Shown here: piece by piece, positions 8,498 through 17,411 of the stretch
Layout: every line of letters begins with the position of its first letter
Position numbering within the stretch: the first letter of the stretch is position 1
Source of the DNA: a bacterium
GTDB lineage: Bacteria; Ratteibacteria; UBA8468; B48-G9; JAFGKM01
Reading direction: 5' to 3'
Assembly: GCA_026416755.1 (NCBI GenBank)
Contig: JAOAEP010000095.1
Coordinates: 1-34,786, forward strand
Length of the DNA stretch: 34,786 bases
The notes under the pieces: model-generated
What the model was told of the DNA's origin: nothing
Database searches by the model: none
The model's input: the letters and a program-made list of their open reading frames with translations, nothing else
Program-made: the position numbers and the translations under genes

Positions 8498-9591
8498 TTA
8501 TTGCCTCCAGAATTGAAATCCAGGACAATTTACAAATTTCCAACCAATATCAAGTTTTTTTATTACTTTCCCAATTAGACTTATAGATAAGGTTCTGAAC
8601 CATGTAGCAAACATAGAACTTTCATTTATTTTTGAATACATTTCTTTATGTCCATATTCAAATTCTTTATCTTTAAAAAACAAAATCCACCATCTTCATT
8701 CTGATGAAATAAAATATTTGAAATTGTTTTATTAAGTGCTTTTTTTACATCTTCCCTTCTATAATCAATTTTGAAATATAATCTTACAAGTGGGTCTATA
8801 CAATCAATATCCTGAAAAGCAGAACTTATTGGATGATGAGGACCTAAAAAACCACCTTTTTCGTTCGGAAGAGACAAGATTCTATCAATAATTATTTCTT
8901 TGTAATTAAAATCTATATTGTCATAGAAAAAAAGTAAAAATTCGTGATAACCACCCATAATAACTTCTGATAAACTAATTTTATTATTTAAATCTATATT
9001 AGGTCCCCATGTACCGTGTTGTTTATTTTGATTTTTCAGTAACCATTCCAACATAATCTCTACTGAGTTTTTTGCTTTTTGCTTATTATGAAAATCTCTT
9101 GAATATTGAAGTAAAGAACCAATATTTAAAATCTCATTTCCTGAGTTGTTTGAACCCTCAGGTGTTTTAAAATTTCTTTCATTTAGCCATTTAACTAAAA
9201 AATCTGGATTATAAAATTTTCTTAAAAACTTAAATTCTTTTTTTACAACTTCTGATAAACAAGTTAGAGCAACTATTACATGACATGTTAAATGCCGCCA
9301 TCCCCACCAATCAAAATTTATATATTTACTATCTGAAACAACAGGGTCTTTAAATAAACCGTCATCATCCTGAAAAGAATTTAAATAATTTGCCCATAAT
9401 TTTATCTTTTCTTTTTCAAATTTTTTTAATTCATTAAATAAATCCAATGTCATAACAGCATAACATGAAGAATAAAAAGTTGGTCTTGAACTTCTCTTAC
9501 CATAAAAGTATTCATAAAATTTTTCCCCTTTCATGCTTTCAATAAATGACAAAATTCTTTTCTTAATTTCCAGAATATCAAATTTCTTCAT
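8498..9591 (-). CDS. Alpha/alpha-toroid (terpenoid-cyclase-like fold) protein, needs a -1 frameshift
   Basis: From the ATG at 9591 the zero frame gives 321 residues and stops at 8626. A second frame continues from 8674 to 8498 and adds EYGHKEMYSKINESSMFATW and a tail ending PGFQFWRQ, giving about 364 residues when joined. The protein has repeated helical units with turn motifs DDDGLFKDP, EKGGFLGPHH and NEDGGFCF, typical of the squalene-cyclase/prenyltransferase-like toroid found in uncharacterised proteins of sugar loci. The junction is TGT-TTT-TTA-AAG: six T in a row, and also a correctly phased U UUU UUA slippery heptamer (8674-8680). Either a T was lost or the gene uses programmed frameshifting. 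The start overlaps the GH2 gene end by 14 nt. An alternative TTG at 9645 is only 1 nt from its AAAGGAG and was not chosen. Function is unknown. Confidence 0.7.
8674..8680 (-). other. Candidate -1 ribosomal frameshift heptamer (T TTT TTA)
   Basis: In the zero frame the codons are TG[T TTT TTA] AAG, the exact X XXY YYZ phase for tandem -1 slippage. Slippage would continue into the frame that encodes the remaining 58 residues. I see no strong stem-loop or internal Shine-Dalgarno just next to it, so a single-T deletion in a homopolymer is the rival explanation. Confidence 0.4.
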
Positions 9592-11287
9592 ATATTTTTT
9601 TAAGTGTTTCAAAAACTGATTTTTTACTTCTATTAAATGACACAACTCCTTTATGATTTATTTCATCTGCCCAAAATCTAACAATTGACTTACTTGGGTC
9701 AGGATAATCATTAAAAGAAAATGGAAAATAGCCTATAATCTGTTGGAATTTTTTGAAAATTTTAAAACTTTCTTCCAATAAAGCAGAATGATAATCTTCA
9801 GAACCTAAAACAAAACCAGAAAAACGGAAGCCTGGTAAACTATCAGCACCAAATTCAGTAATTGCAACTGGTATTTTATGTCTATTGAAAAATTCTCTAA
9901 GTTTTATTTCAAGAATTGTTAAATCTAACTTTTCTTCTTTCCAGTTTTCATAATTTTTACCAAGTTTATCATACCAGCCAAAATATTCATTAAGTCCAAT
10001 TATATCAAGTTTTTTAAAGAATCCTTCTTCCTCTTTTCTCATCAAAATAAGAGATGCATAACTTATAAACCTATTCCTTTCAAGTTTTCTTGCAAATTCA
10101 ATTAATCTATCAAAGAAATCTTTTGCTCCAGGCAAAAAAGTACTATTTTCATTTCCAATTGACCATGTAATTATTGAGGGATGGTGAGAATAATAATTAA
10201 ATGTTTCTTGAAAATATTGTTCTGCTAATTTATAATTTTCTTCCTTTACAAAAAAATCATCTGGTATTCCTGCATACTTTTCAAGACAATATATAGGAAT
10301 ATCACACCATACCATAAGCCCTTCTTTATCACATAAACTAAAAAATTCTTCAGATAAGGGAAAATGGACTCTTATAGTGTTTACTCCAAGTTCTTTAATT
10401 AATTTTATATCCTCTTCTATCATCTCTTTTGTAAAAACAAGGCCACCAATAGGATTTATTGGTAAATAATTTATTCCCTTTAACTTTATCTCTTTACCAT
10501 TTAAAAAAATTTTATAATCAACAATTTTAAGTTCCCTTACACCAAATTCTTTCTCAATTTTATCAAGTAAATCTCCATTTTTATCAATTATCTTAAATAA
10601 AAATTTATAAACTTTGGGAAAATCAGGAGACCATTTTTTTAAATTATGCAGAGGGAATTTTAACTCTCCTGAAAAATCATCTATTTTATCCTTTTTTTCA
10701 TAAATAACAGTTTCCCCATCCAAAATATTTAAATAATAATACAATTCATTCCTATTTTTACCTTTAATTTCGTAATTAATTATCCCTTCTTCATTTTCAA
10801 AATTTAAAATTAACTTGTCAATTCTAATTTTTCTTGAAATTTTTATATACACAGGTCTATGTATTCCACCATAGTTAAACCAACCAACAACATATGGCAT
10901 TCTCAAAAGATGTCTTCTATTATCAACTTTTACTACAAGAACATTTTTTCCTTCTCTTATTTTTTCGGTAATGTCAAAAGAAAAAGGAGTATATCCACCT
11001 TCATGATAACCAATCTTTTCTCCATTTAAATAAACTTCACAAATATAATTGACACCTTCAAAACAAATTTCTGAAATAAAATCTTTTTTAAAATTATCAA
11101 TATAAAATTCCTTTGCAAACCATACCACTCCTTCATAAAGATAATATTTTTCTCGATATAAATTCCAAACAGAAGGAATATATATCGTTTCCCAATAATC
11201 TCTTGGGAAATCGGGATTAAAATACGGAGTTACAATTACTCCCATATCAATAGTAAATTTCCATACTCCATTTAAATTTAGAATCAT
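9578..11287 (-). CDS. Glycoside hydrolase family 2 enzyme (beta-galactosidase/beta-glucuronidase type)
   Basis: 569 residues, cytoplasmic (no signal). Residues 1-155 form the sugar-binding jelly roll (LNGEKIGYHEGGYTPFSFDI), about 155-252 the Ig-like domain, and about 253-569 the TIM barrel. The barrel holds the GH2 acid/base in WSIGNENS (Glu380) and the nucleophile in ITEFGADSLPG (Glu478). The latter resembles bacterial beta-glucuronidases (TE-Y/F-G-x-D), so a uronidase is at least as likely as a galactosidase. At 569 residues it is close to UidA size and much shorter than LacZ. GGGAGGT lies just upstream of the ATG. It follows the broken URO-D-like copy by 22 nt and overlaps the toroid gene by 14 nt. 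Confidence 0.85.
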   Translation of the reverse strand: MILNLNGVWKFTIDMGVIVTPYFNPDFPRDYWETIYIPSVWNLYREKYYLYEGVVWFAKEFYIDNFKKDFISEICFEGVNYICEVYLNGEKIGYHEGGYTPFSFDITEKIREGKNVLVVKVDNRRHLLRMPYVVGWFNYGGIHRPVYIKISRKIRIDKLILNFENEEGIINYEIKGKNRNELYYYLNILDGETVIYEKKDKIDDFSGELKFPLHNLKKWSPDFPKVYKFLFKIIDKNGDLLDKIEKEFGVRELKIVDYKIFLNGKEIKLKGINYLPINPIGGLVFTKEMIEEDIKLIKELGVNTIRVHFPLSEEFFSLCDKEGLMVWCDIPIYCLEKYAGIPDDFFVKEENYKLAEQYFQETFNYYSHHPSIITWSIGNENSTFLPGAKDFFDRLIEFARKLERNRFISYASLILMRKEEEGFFKKLDIIGLNEYFGWYDKLGKNYENWKEEKLDLTILEIKLREFFNRHKIPVAITEFGADSLPGFRFSGFVLGSEDYHSALLEESFKIFKKFQQIIGYFPFSFNDYPDPSKSIVRFWADEINHKGVVSFNRSKKSVFETLKKIYEEI

Positions 11288-11309
11288 TTATACCTCCCTA
11301 TTTCTTTTT

Positions 11310-11730
11310 TTATTTATCGGTACTTAAAATTTCTGAAGATATATTCCAAAAAGTGTAATTTTATCACCAAAAAGTCCCTTATATTCTCTTAAATCTATAT
11401 GTTAAAATCAACTACTTTTTCCATAATTTCAACAACTAAATCTTTTTCTTCAATAAATAGTGGTAACCCATTTTCAAAACCAAAAGTCCTTTCAAGAATA
11501 AACCATGCTGGTTCTTCAATAGTTAAAGCAATAAAATCACCTTTTGTTCTTCCTTCTAAATAAGTTCTTATTAAATCTTCTCTTAAATACTCAATAGGGT
11601 CTATATCTTCAGGAATTCCTTCTTTTTTCCATCTTTCAATAGTTTTAGGCCAGAAAGAAATCTTACAAATTGGAACTCTATCAGGAATTTTTCCCTCTAA
11701 AACCATTCTTATTCTTTCTGATGAACTCAT
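11310..11730 (-). pseudogene. URO-D superfamily (MtaA-like) protein, truncated with internal deletion
   Basis: A good start (ATG at 11730 after AAGGAG) gives MSSSERIRMVLEGKIPDRVP, the N-terminal signature of URO-D-like proteins, but the frame stops at 11395 after 111 residues, against about 340 for the family. Downstream, another frame at 11392-11345 encodes LREYKGLFGDKITLFG, a typical C-terminal-half segment of the same family. After one further missing base, NISSEILSTDK follows and ends at a TAA at 11310. So a large internal part, probably 100 or more codons, is gone, one more frameshift is present, and the last helices are missing. It lies 21 nt after an intact URO-D-like gene, which suggests an ancestral tandem pair. 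Confidence 0.8.
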
Positions 11731-11751
11731 TCTTTTTCTCCTTTTTATTTC

Positions 11752-12963
11752 TTAGCAATATTTTTTATAAATTTCTATCATTTTTTTAACATTTTCATAA
11801 GGTGTATCAGGAAAGAGAGAATCAACAGGAGATAAAATAACTCCTTTTTTTCCATAAATCTCAATTACATCCTTAATTTGTTTTTCTATTTCTTTTTCAT
11901 TACCATTTTTTAAAGTGAGAGTACTATTTATTCCACCCGCAATACAAAATTTATTTTTTACTTTTTCCTTCATTTCATTTAAATCAATTTTATCAAACAC
12001 AGGGTCAAAAAAATAAAGAAGGTCAATACCAACATTAGCAAAATCACCAATAAAATTCATAATTCCTGTTGTCATTATATATGCAAATTTTTTACCTGCT
12101 TGATGAACTAAATCAACTGATTTTTTCAAAATTGGTAAAACATATTTTTTAAATAAAGAAGGAGACCAAAAATCAGTTGAACTATACCATCCCCTTTGAA
12201 CTATTATATCTACTTCTCCTTCTTCAATTGCTATTTCTGTTCTCATTAAATCAAATTTAAAAATTAAATCTATAACTTCTTTGAAAAATTCTCCCTCTGT
12301 CATTGCTTTAAAAATCGCGTTTTCAATACCCATTAAATATATAACTCCATCCATTCCTAATAAAGTATGTCCTTGAACACAAACAGGTATTTCTGATTTA
12401 AATTTTTTTATTAATTTTATTTTTTCTCTGTAATCTTCTAATTGCTGTTTTGTAGGCGGTCGTAATAAATATTCAATTTTTTCTAAATCACTTTCTTCAG
12501 AAATAGGAAATTTTTCGCTCCTTGGCAAATTTAAGTCATCTATAAGAACACAGTTATCTCTTTGTATAGGCCAACCATTAGGAATTATTTCTTCCTTTTT
12601 TTTCACCTTTTGATAAATTGAACCTTTAGGGGTTTTATATTCTCTTATCATTAAATTTTTCTCTTTATAATCCTTTATTTCAACTTCTTTACTTATACTC
12701 CATGGTACAGAAATATCAATAATATCATCAATTCCAATAGATAACCATCTTTTAACCCTTTCAAACTCATCAAATATTGTCCATTCTTGAGGTAATCTAT
12801 GTATATGTTCAAGTCGCATTGTATACCAGTATTTTACTTCTTTACCATTTCTATTCCATCTTAATGATTTATCAGGAGAAAACCCAAAACACCAGCAATA
12901 CAAAGGAACTCTATCAACATCCTTATTTTCTAAAGCAGATAATATTCTTTCTCTTGAATTCAT
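11752..12963 (-). CDS. URO-D superfamily protein (uroporphyrinogen decarboxylase/methyltransferase-like)
   Basis: 403 residues, longer than HemE (about 350), and intact. N-terminal MNSRERILSALENKDVDRVP and internal segments (QGHTLLGMDGVIYLMG, FKKYVLPILKKSVDLVHQAG, KFCIAGGINSTLTL, GVILSPVDSLFPDTPYENVK) fit the URO-D/MtaA superfamily barrel. In known members this barrel is either a porphyrinogen decarboxylase or a zinc-dependent methyl-corrinoid:thiol methyltransferase. Its place between a fucose-isomerase-like gene and hydrolases argues against heme synthesis. The start lies 2 nt after the preceding stop. The substrate is unknown. Many genomes of this type carry such genes in sugar loci without an assigned role. 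Confidence 0.8.
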   Translation of the reverse strand: MNSRERILSALENKDVDRVPLYCWCFGFSPDKSLRWNRNGKEVKYWYTMRLEHIHRLPQEWTIFDEFERVKRWLSIGIDDIIDISVPWSISKEVEIKDYKEKNLMIREYKTPKGSIYQKVKKKEEIIPNGWPIQRDNCVLIDDLNLPRSEKFPISEESDLEKIEYLLRPPTKQQLEDYREKIKLIKKFKSEIPVCVQGHTLLGMDGVIYLMGIENAIFKAMTEGEFFKEVIDLIFKFDLMRTEIAIEEGEVDIIVQRGWYSSTDFWSPSLFKKYVLPILKKSVDLVHQAGKKFAYIMTTGIMNFIGDFANVGIDLLYFFDPVFDKIDLNEMKEKVKNKFCIAGGINSTLTLKNGNEKEIEKQIKDVIEIYGKKGVILSPVDSLFPDTPYENVKKMIEIYKKYC

Positions 12964-12965
12964 TT

Positions 12966-14270
12966 TTATCCCTTTCTTACATACTTAACCTTTATATTTT
13001 TAAATAATTCTTCTATTTCATCGCCAACATGTCCATATCCTATCATCCAGTGATGTCCAAAACCATATTCTTCAATAATTTTCAAAAATTCCTCAATTTT
13101 AAGTGGTAACATAATCTTAACAGGGTTGCCTGGAAAAACCATATCTGTCTTTATTGCTTTACCTTGAATAATAAAACTTCTGAAATTGTCCCTTCCTCCA
13201 ACTAAATTGATAAGTGTAACATCTCCTTCTTTTGATGGGAATTGACAACAAACTCCCTTATTTGCAAGACGAACTGATGAAAGTATTATTTTTCCTTTTT
13301 CTTCTGCAAGTGAAAAACTACTGCTTCCACAATGAGAAAATATTGCCCAATTTTCATTAAAATTTATGTCAAGTAAATCAGTATTATTAACAGGATTTCC
13401 TGTAAATTTATAGAGTATAAATGTAGCAATTAGAGAATTTACATCTCCTTCACAGGAAGAAACTATTCCTTCTTCTGATAATAAAGAAAAAGCAAGACAA
13501 ATATCACCCATTAGTTCTGGATAACATTCAACGGTTATTCCATCTATATCTTCTTCTTTTACCCATCTTTTTAAAGCAATGTAAAACTTTATTGAATCAA
13601 TTAATGCCTTTTCTTGAACTTCTATCTTCTCAACACTCTTTTTTAAAAACTGAATTATATCTAAAATCTCTTTTTTTCTTACTTTTTCTTTCATTAATTT
13701 TAAACTATCAATATCTAAAAAAATCATTCTTGGACCAAAAATTCTCTTAATTCCAATCTCATCATAAGCAATCTCAGTCATACCTTTTATTCTATGACCA
13801 ATTAGACCAAACTTTGATTTTGATAATCTATTTTTTAAAGCAATTATTTTTGAATAAGATATTATTTCCTTATACACATCTTCATCTTCAATATCTCCAA
13901 AAACAAATTTATAGGGTATGTCTATTTCTTTTAAAACAGAACATATCTGTTGACCTCCGCAAAGAGAACCATAATGGATTCCAGGGATAGCCCATATAAT
14001 AACAGGTAATTTAATTTCACTTAAAAGGTCAAGAATTAAAGTATCATCACTCCATGTAGCAAGTAAAACACAGAAAAGGTCAATTTCTTTGTCTTTAAAA
14101 AATTCTATTCCTTTTTTAAGTGTTTCTCTATTATCAATAACTCTGTCAAGGATAACAACATTTACCTTTTCAGATAATCTATACCCAGCAATTTTTAAAA
14201 GTGCTTCTCCTCTTTCAGCCCCAACCTCAAATTTACTTCTTATAACAAAAAACCCAATTTTACCTGACAT
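12966..14270 (-). CDS. L-fucose/L-arabinose isomerase-like protein
   Basis: 434 residues, cytoplasmic. The N-terminal half is Rossmann-like (KIGFFVIRSKFEVGAERGEA; WSDDTLILDLLSEI) and the C-terminal half carries the isomerase-type motifs VECYPELMGDICLAFSLLSE, SSCEGDVNSLI and FSHCGSSSF, seen in fucose-isomerase-like proteins. Characterised relatives convert aldoses to ketoses with Mn2+, using acidic residues and a His; ECYPE and CEGDVN are the likely metal-site regions. It is distinctly shorter than FucI (about 590), so it is a divergent subfamily whose substrate is not assigned. It starts 2 nt after the out-of-frame tail of the upstream URO-D-like gene and is followed 2 nt later by another URO-D-like gene. 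Confidence 0.75.
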   Translation of the reverse strand: MSGKIGFFVIRSKFEVGAERGEALLKIAGYRLSEKVNVVILDRVIDNRETLKKGIEFFKDKEIDLFCVLLATWSDDTLILDLLSEIKLPVIIWAIPGIHYGSLCGGQQICSVLKEIDIPYKFVFGDIEDEDVYKEIISYSKIIALKNRLSKSKFGLIGHRIKGMTEIAYDEIGIKRIFGPRMIFLDIDSLKLMKEKVRKKEILDIIQFLKKSVEKIEVQEKALIDSIKFYIALKRWVKEEDIDGITVECYPELMGDICLAFSLLSEEGIVSSCEGDVNSLIATFILYKFTGNPVNNTDLLDINFNENWAIFSHCGSSSFSLAEEKGKIILSSVRLANKGVCCQFPSKEGDVTLINLVGGRDNFRSFIIQGKAIKTDMVFPGNPVKIMLPLKIEEFLKIIEEYGFGHHWMIGYGHVGDEIEELFKNIKVKYVRKG

Positions 14271-14272
14271 AA

Positions 14273-14358
14273 TTACCTTTCATTTAAAAACTTTTCATTT
14301 TTTATACTTTTTACCGTCTCAATCATTTTAATAAAGTTTTTAAATTTTATCATTGTAT
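14273..14358 (-). pseudogene. Out-of-frame C-terminal remnant of the URO-D-like gene
   Basis: This stretch has no start of its own but encodes the missing C-terminal helix in a shifted frame (NFIKMIETVKSIKNEKFLNE), ending 2 nt before the next gene. Its last codons GAA-AGG also supply the weak ribosome site of the fucose-isomerase-like gene. Confidence 0.7.
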
Positions 14359-15279
14359 TTACCTTGATGTTCCTATGAAAAGTCCTCCTTTATTTAAAGC
14401 ATTTGTTTCATATATTTGTCTTTTTACTTCTTTTTCTACATCATAAATACTCCCTCTTTCCATTAAATTAACACCATCAACACCACCAGCCCAGATAATA
14501 TTGGGATATTTGTTTTTTAATTCAACTATATCCATTCCACAAGATAATTCAAGACAGTAAAATCCATCCACTCCTATTTTTATAAAATCATCAATTAAAA
14601 TTTTATAATTTCCATCACTGTGATAGATTACTTTAATTCCATAAGCATGCCATACATCAATCTGTTTTTTAAGATATGGGAAAAAATATCTTTTATAAAA
14701 TTCAGGAGAAAAAATAGGCCCTGTTTTTGATGCAATATCATCTGGAATTAAAATAACAGGGAATAATTTTAAAACTCCAATTAAATCTGCCTTTTTTACT
14801 TCATATTCGGTCCTAAATTCAAAATATTCTTCAATAATTTCTGGCTCATCATATATTAAATAAGTAAGTGGTTCTATTAATCCATGATTCCATAGTTCGC
14901 ATAAACCAACACTTGTAGGATAATCACATATTACAGTATCATCTCCTATTAGTTTTTTGATATTTAAAATCTTTTCTTTATCTATATCTGGCGATTTTAT
15001 TACCCAGGTGCTCCAATAATCATCCTGGTATATTGTTCCATATTCTTCTACCCATCTTTTTCTTCCTTTTGGAGGAAATGAAGGAAATGTCATATCAAGT
15101 GTTTTCCTTATAACTTCACATATATCATTTAAAGAATAATTAAAACCATTTATTTTTCTACCAGTGTAAAAAGAGATAACCTCTGGATTATAACTTACTT
15201 GATCATGAATTGCCACTCTATCCACATCTTCAAAAATTAATGTTCTTTCAACTCTTTCTCTTTTTGATAATTCTTTCAT
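14359..15279 (-). CDS. URO-D superfamily protein with frameshifted C-terminus
   Basis: The open frame gives 306 residues: MKELSKRERVERTLIFEDVD at the start, WHAYGIKVIYHSDGNYKILI and IIWAGGVDGVNLMERG near the end, all URO-D-like. It stops right after GGLFIGTSR, where relatives usually continue GTSS-E-... for about 25-30 residues. Another frame right behind the stop encodes VNTMIKFKNFIKMIETVKSI and ends at a TAA at 14273, exactly the expected last helix. A small deletion near 14360-14366 therefore separates the tail; loss of 4 nt from a Ser-Glu-Val coding sequence, or of 1 nt, would explain it. There is no homopolymer here, so ordinary sequencing error is less likely. The ATG overlaps the GH42 stop by 4 nt. 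It may still fold without the last helix. Confidence 0.75.
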   Translation of the reverse strand: MKELSKRERVERTLIFEDVDRVAIHDQVSYNPEVISFYTGRKINGFNYSLNDICEVIRKTLDMTFPSFPPKGRKRWVEEYGTIYQDDYWSTWVIKSPDIDKEKILNIKKLIGDDTVICDYPTSVGLCELWNHGLIEPLTYLIYDEPEIIEEYFEFRTEYEVKKADLIGVLKLFPVILIPDDIASKTGPIFSPEFYKRYFFPYLKKQIDVWHAYGIKVIYHSDGNYKILIDDFIKIGVDGFYCLELSCGMDIVELKNKYPNIIWAGGVDGVNLMERGSIYDVEKEVKRQIYETNALNKGGLFIGTSR

Positions 15280-17411
15280 ATTTTTTTCAATATTTTTACT
15301 GAAAGTGGCTCAATAAGTAATTCTTTTTTATATTGTTTTTCAAATATATCAATATATTTATCGCCAATTTTCAAACTTACTTTTTCATTTGTTGGATTTA
15401 TCAAAAACAAAATTTCATCTTTTTTATAAATCTTTTTTCTATATAAAACTTTACCAATTTTATTTTTTCTTAAATTTAAACTATCTAAAAGTTTTTCAAG
15501 GAATTTTTCTGTATCTTTATCTTCATAAGTTAAAATTGAATGCCCTAATAAAGTTCCTATAAGAAAAACTTTTCCTTCTCCATATTTTTTTACCACTCCA
15601 CAGGTATCTCTTTTATAAATTAAAATCTCTTCTCCATCAAAACACTTAAATGTTTGAATATATAAATTTGGTAAAACTCTATATTTATAAAATTGACCCT
15701 CTCCTTCAAGATATTCACAATTCACATATTCAATCCATGTCGGTTCTTCAGCAGTCCATAAATTTATACCTTTTTCCCTAACCATAAATAAATTTTTATG
15801 CTCTACACCCCAAAATTTAGGATCTATAATCTTTTCTTTCCTTGCAAATCCATACTTTGTATATCTTCCAGGACATGCCTCTGAAATCAAAACTCCACCT
15901 TCTTCAACATATTTCTTCAACTTTTCAAATGTTTTATCATCAATGGAAATGGGAAATGGCAGAAAAACTATTTTGTATTTATTAATATTTTCAATATATT
16001 CTTTATTTAAAAAATCAACCCAAATCCCATTTTTCCATAAAAATTTATAAATACCTCTTATTGTATATATTAAATGTTGAGTTGCTTTACCTTCTTTTAT
16101 AGGTATACATTCAAGAAAATTAAACTTATCTTCATCTATTAATATTGCAAATTCATTATCTTCCATTTTACCTTCTGAAAAAATTTCTCCATACTTATTG
16201 ATTATCTTTGATATCTTACCTGACTCTTTTGCTCTTTCTGTTAATTTCCCATCAAAATCAATAAGGCCAAATCCATATGCTTCCTGCCAAAAAATTTCTT
16301 CTTTGTGATTCCAAAAACATAATCCATTTATTCCAGTTGATAATGCAGTTAATACCCATCTTCTTATATCTTCTTTATTTGGAACTCTTCCTCTATTTAA
16401 AAAAGAAACAATTGGTCCTCCTTGAAATTCTGCAGCCCAATATTTTTTACCCATACATGCACTTCTTATATAATCAAACTTAAAAGAAATATTATTCCAC
16501 ATTTGAAATAATTTAATTTCATTTTCAGAATAGTCATTTTTATCCCATCTATCTTTTACACTCCAATCTGGATATACTGAACAACCGTAAAAATCAATAC
16601 TTTCCGCAAATTTCCAATCTTGTCCACTACCTATATATGGAAAAGCAACATGAGCAAAAATTGGTCTATTATGTTCATCATTTTCTTTTATAACTTTATA
16701 TTTGAATTTTAAAACTTCTGCCAAATAAACATTGTTCATATAATATTTAAAATCTATAATAGAGGGAACGGATGAATAATATCTTGGGGGTTCTATTTCA
16801 TTCCAATTTCCAAAACCTGTTTTCCAAGTTTCATTTAATTTTTCCAAAGAACCATATTTTTCTTCTAACCATTTCCTAAATTTATCAAGTGTATATTGAC
16901 AATAACAAAAGCCAATTTTACCAGGATACATAGGCCAAAAACCTATTTCTTGCCATATATTCCATGCAATTATATTTTTATATTTTGATATTTTTTTTAT
17001 AACCTCTCTCAAAAACCTTTCTGCTTCTTTTCTTATACCCGGATTATTCCAACAAGGACCTGGTTTTCCATCCGCTGGCAAAAGATATTGAGTTGGGTCT
17101 TTATGTATTGTCCCATCATTATAAATAAGATATGCATCAGGATACTTTTTCCATAACCAAGCAGGTGCTTGTTCTAATGTGAAACCGAAATAAACGTATA
17201 GATTTAATCTTTCAGTATCTTTAATTATTTTTTCAATTCTTGAAATATCAATTTCGCCTTCATTTTTTTCATCAATTGCCCAGGACTGTTGAATTTTAAC
17301 CATATTAAATCCAAGTTTTTTTAAAATCTTTAAATCATTTTTTATTTCTTCAATAGGTAAAGAAGGTTCTCTATAAATATGGCATCCATAAGGAAAAAAT
17401 TTTTTATTCAT
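15276..17411 (-). CDS. GH42-like beta-galactosidase
   Basis: 711 residues, no signal peptide. An N-terminal TIM barrel (about 1-390) has FFPYGCHIYREPSLP, then PCWNNPGIRKEAERF, typical of GH42. The acid/base position lies in IIAWNIWQEIGF (Glu155) and the nucleophile candidate in YWAAEFQGGP (Glu328). Residues about 420-610 form the flavodoxin-like trimerisation domain (FLPFPISIDDKTFEKLKKYV), then a beta domain. The residue before the acid/base is Gln154 instead of the Asn usual in clan GH-A, which is worth noting. It overlaps the aminotransferase gene by 8 nt and the URO-D-like gene by 4 nt, so the genes are translationally coupled. It likely cleaves beta-galactosides or related glycosides inside the cell. 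Confidence 0.82.
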   Translation of the reverse strand: MNKKFFPYGCHIYREPSLPIEEIKNDLKILKKLGFNMVKIQQSWAIDEKNEGEIDISRIEKIIKDTERLNLYVYFGFTLEQAPAWLWKKYPDAYLIYNDGTIHKDPTQYLLPADGKPGPCWNNPGIRKEAERFLREVIKKISKYKNIIAWNIWQEIGFWPMYPGKIGFCYCQYTLDKFRKWLEEKYGSLEKLNETWKTGFGNWNEIEPPRYYSSVPSIIDFKYYMNNVYLAEVLKFKYKVIKENDEHNRPIFAHVAFPYIGSGQDWKFAESIDFYGCSVYPDWSVKDRWDKNDYSENEIKLFQMWNNISFKFDYIRSACMGKKYWAAEFQGGPIVSFLNRGRVPNKEDIRRWVLTALSTGINGLCFWNHKEEIFWQEAYGFGLIDFDGKLTERAKESGKISKIINKYGEIFSEGKMEDNEFAILIDEDKFNFLECIPIKEGKATQHLIYTIRGIYKFLWKNGIWVDFLNKEYIENINKYKIVFLPFPISIDDKTFEKLKKYVEEGGVLISEACPGRYTKYGFARKEKIIDPKFWGVEHKNLFMVREKGINLWTAEEPTWIEYVNCEYLEGEGQFYKYRVLPNLYIQTFKCFDGEEILIYKRDTCGVVKKYGEGKVFLIGTLLGHSILTYEDKDTEKFLEKLLDSLNLRKNKIGKVLYRKKIYKKDEILFLINPTNEKVSLKIGDKYIDIFEKQYKKELLIEPLSVKILKKI

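Noticed and set aside
9592..9645. Upstream TTG start for the toroid gene
   Set aside because: Its AAAGGAG is only 1 nt from the TTG and it would add 18 residues deep inside the GH2 gene; the ATG at 9591 fits better.
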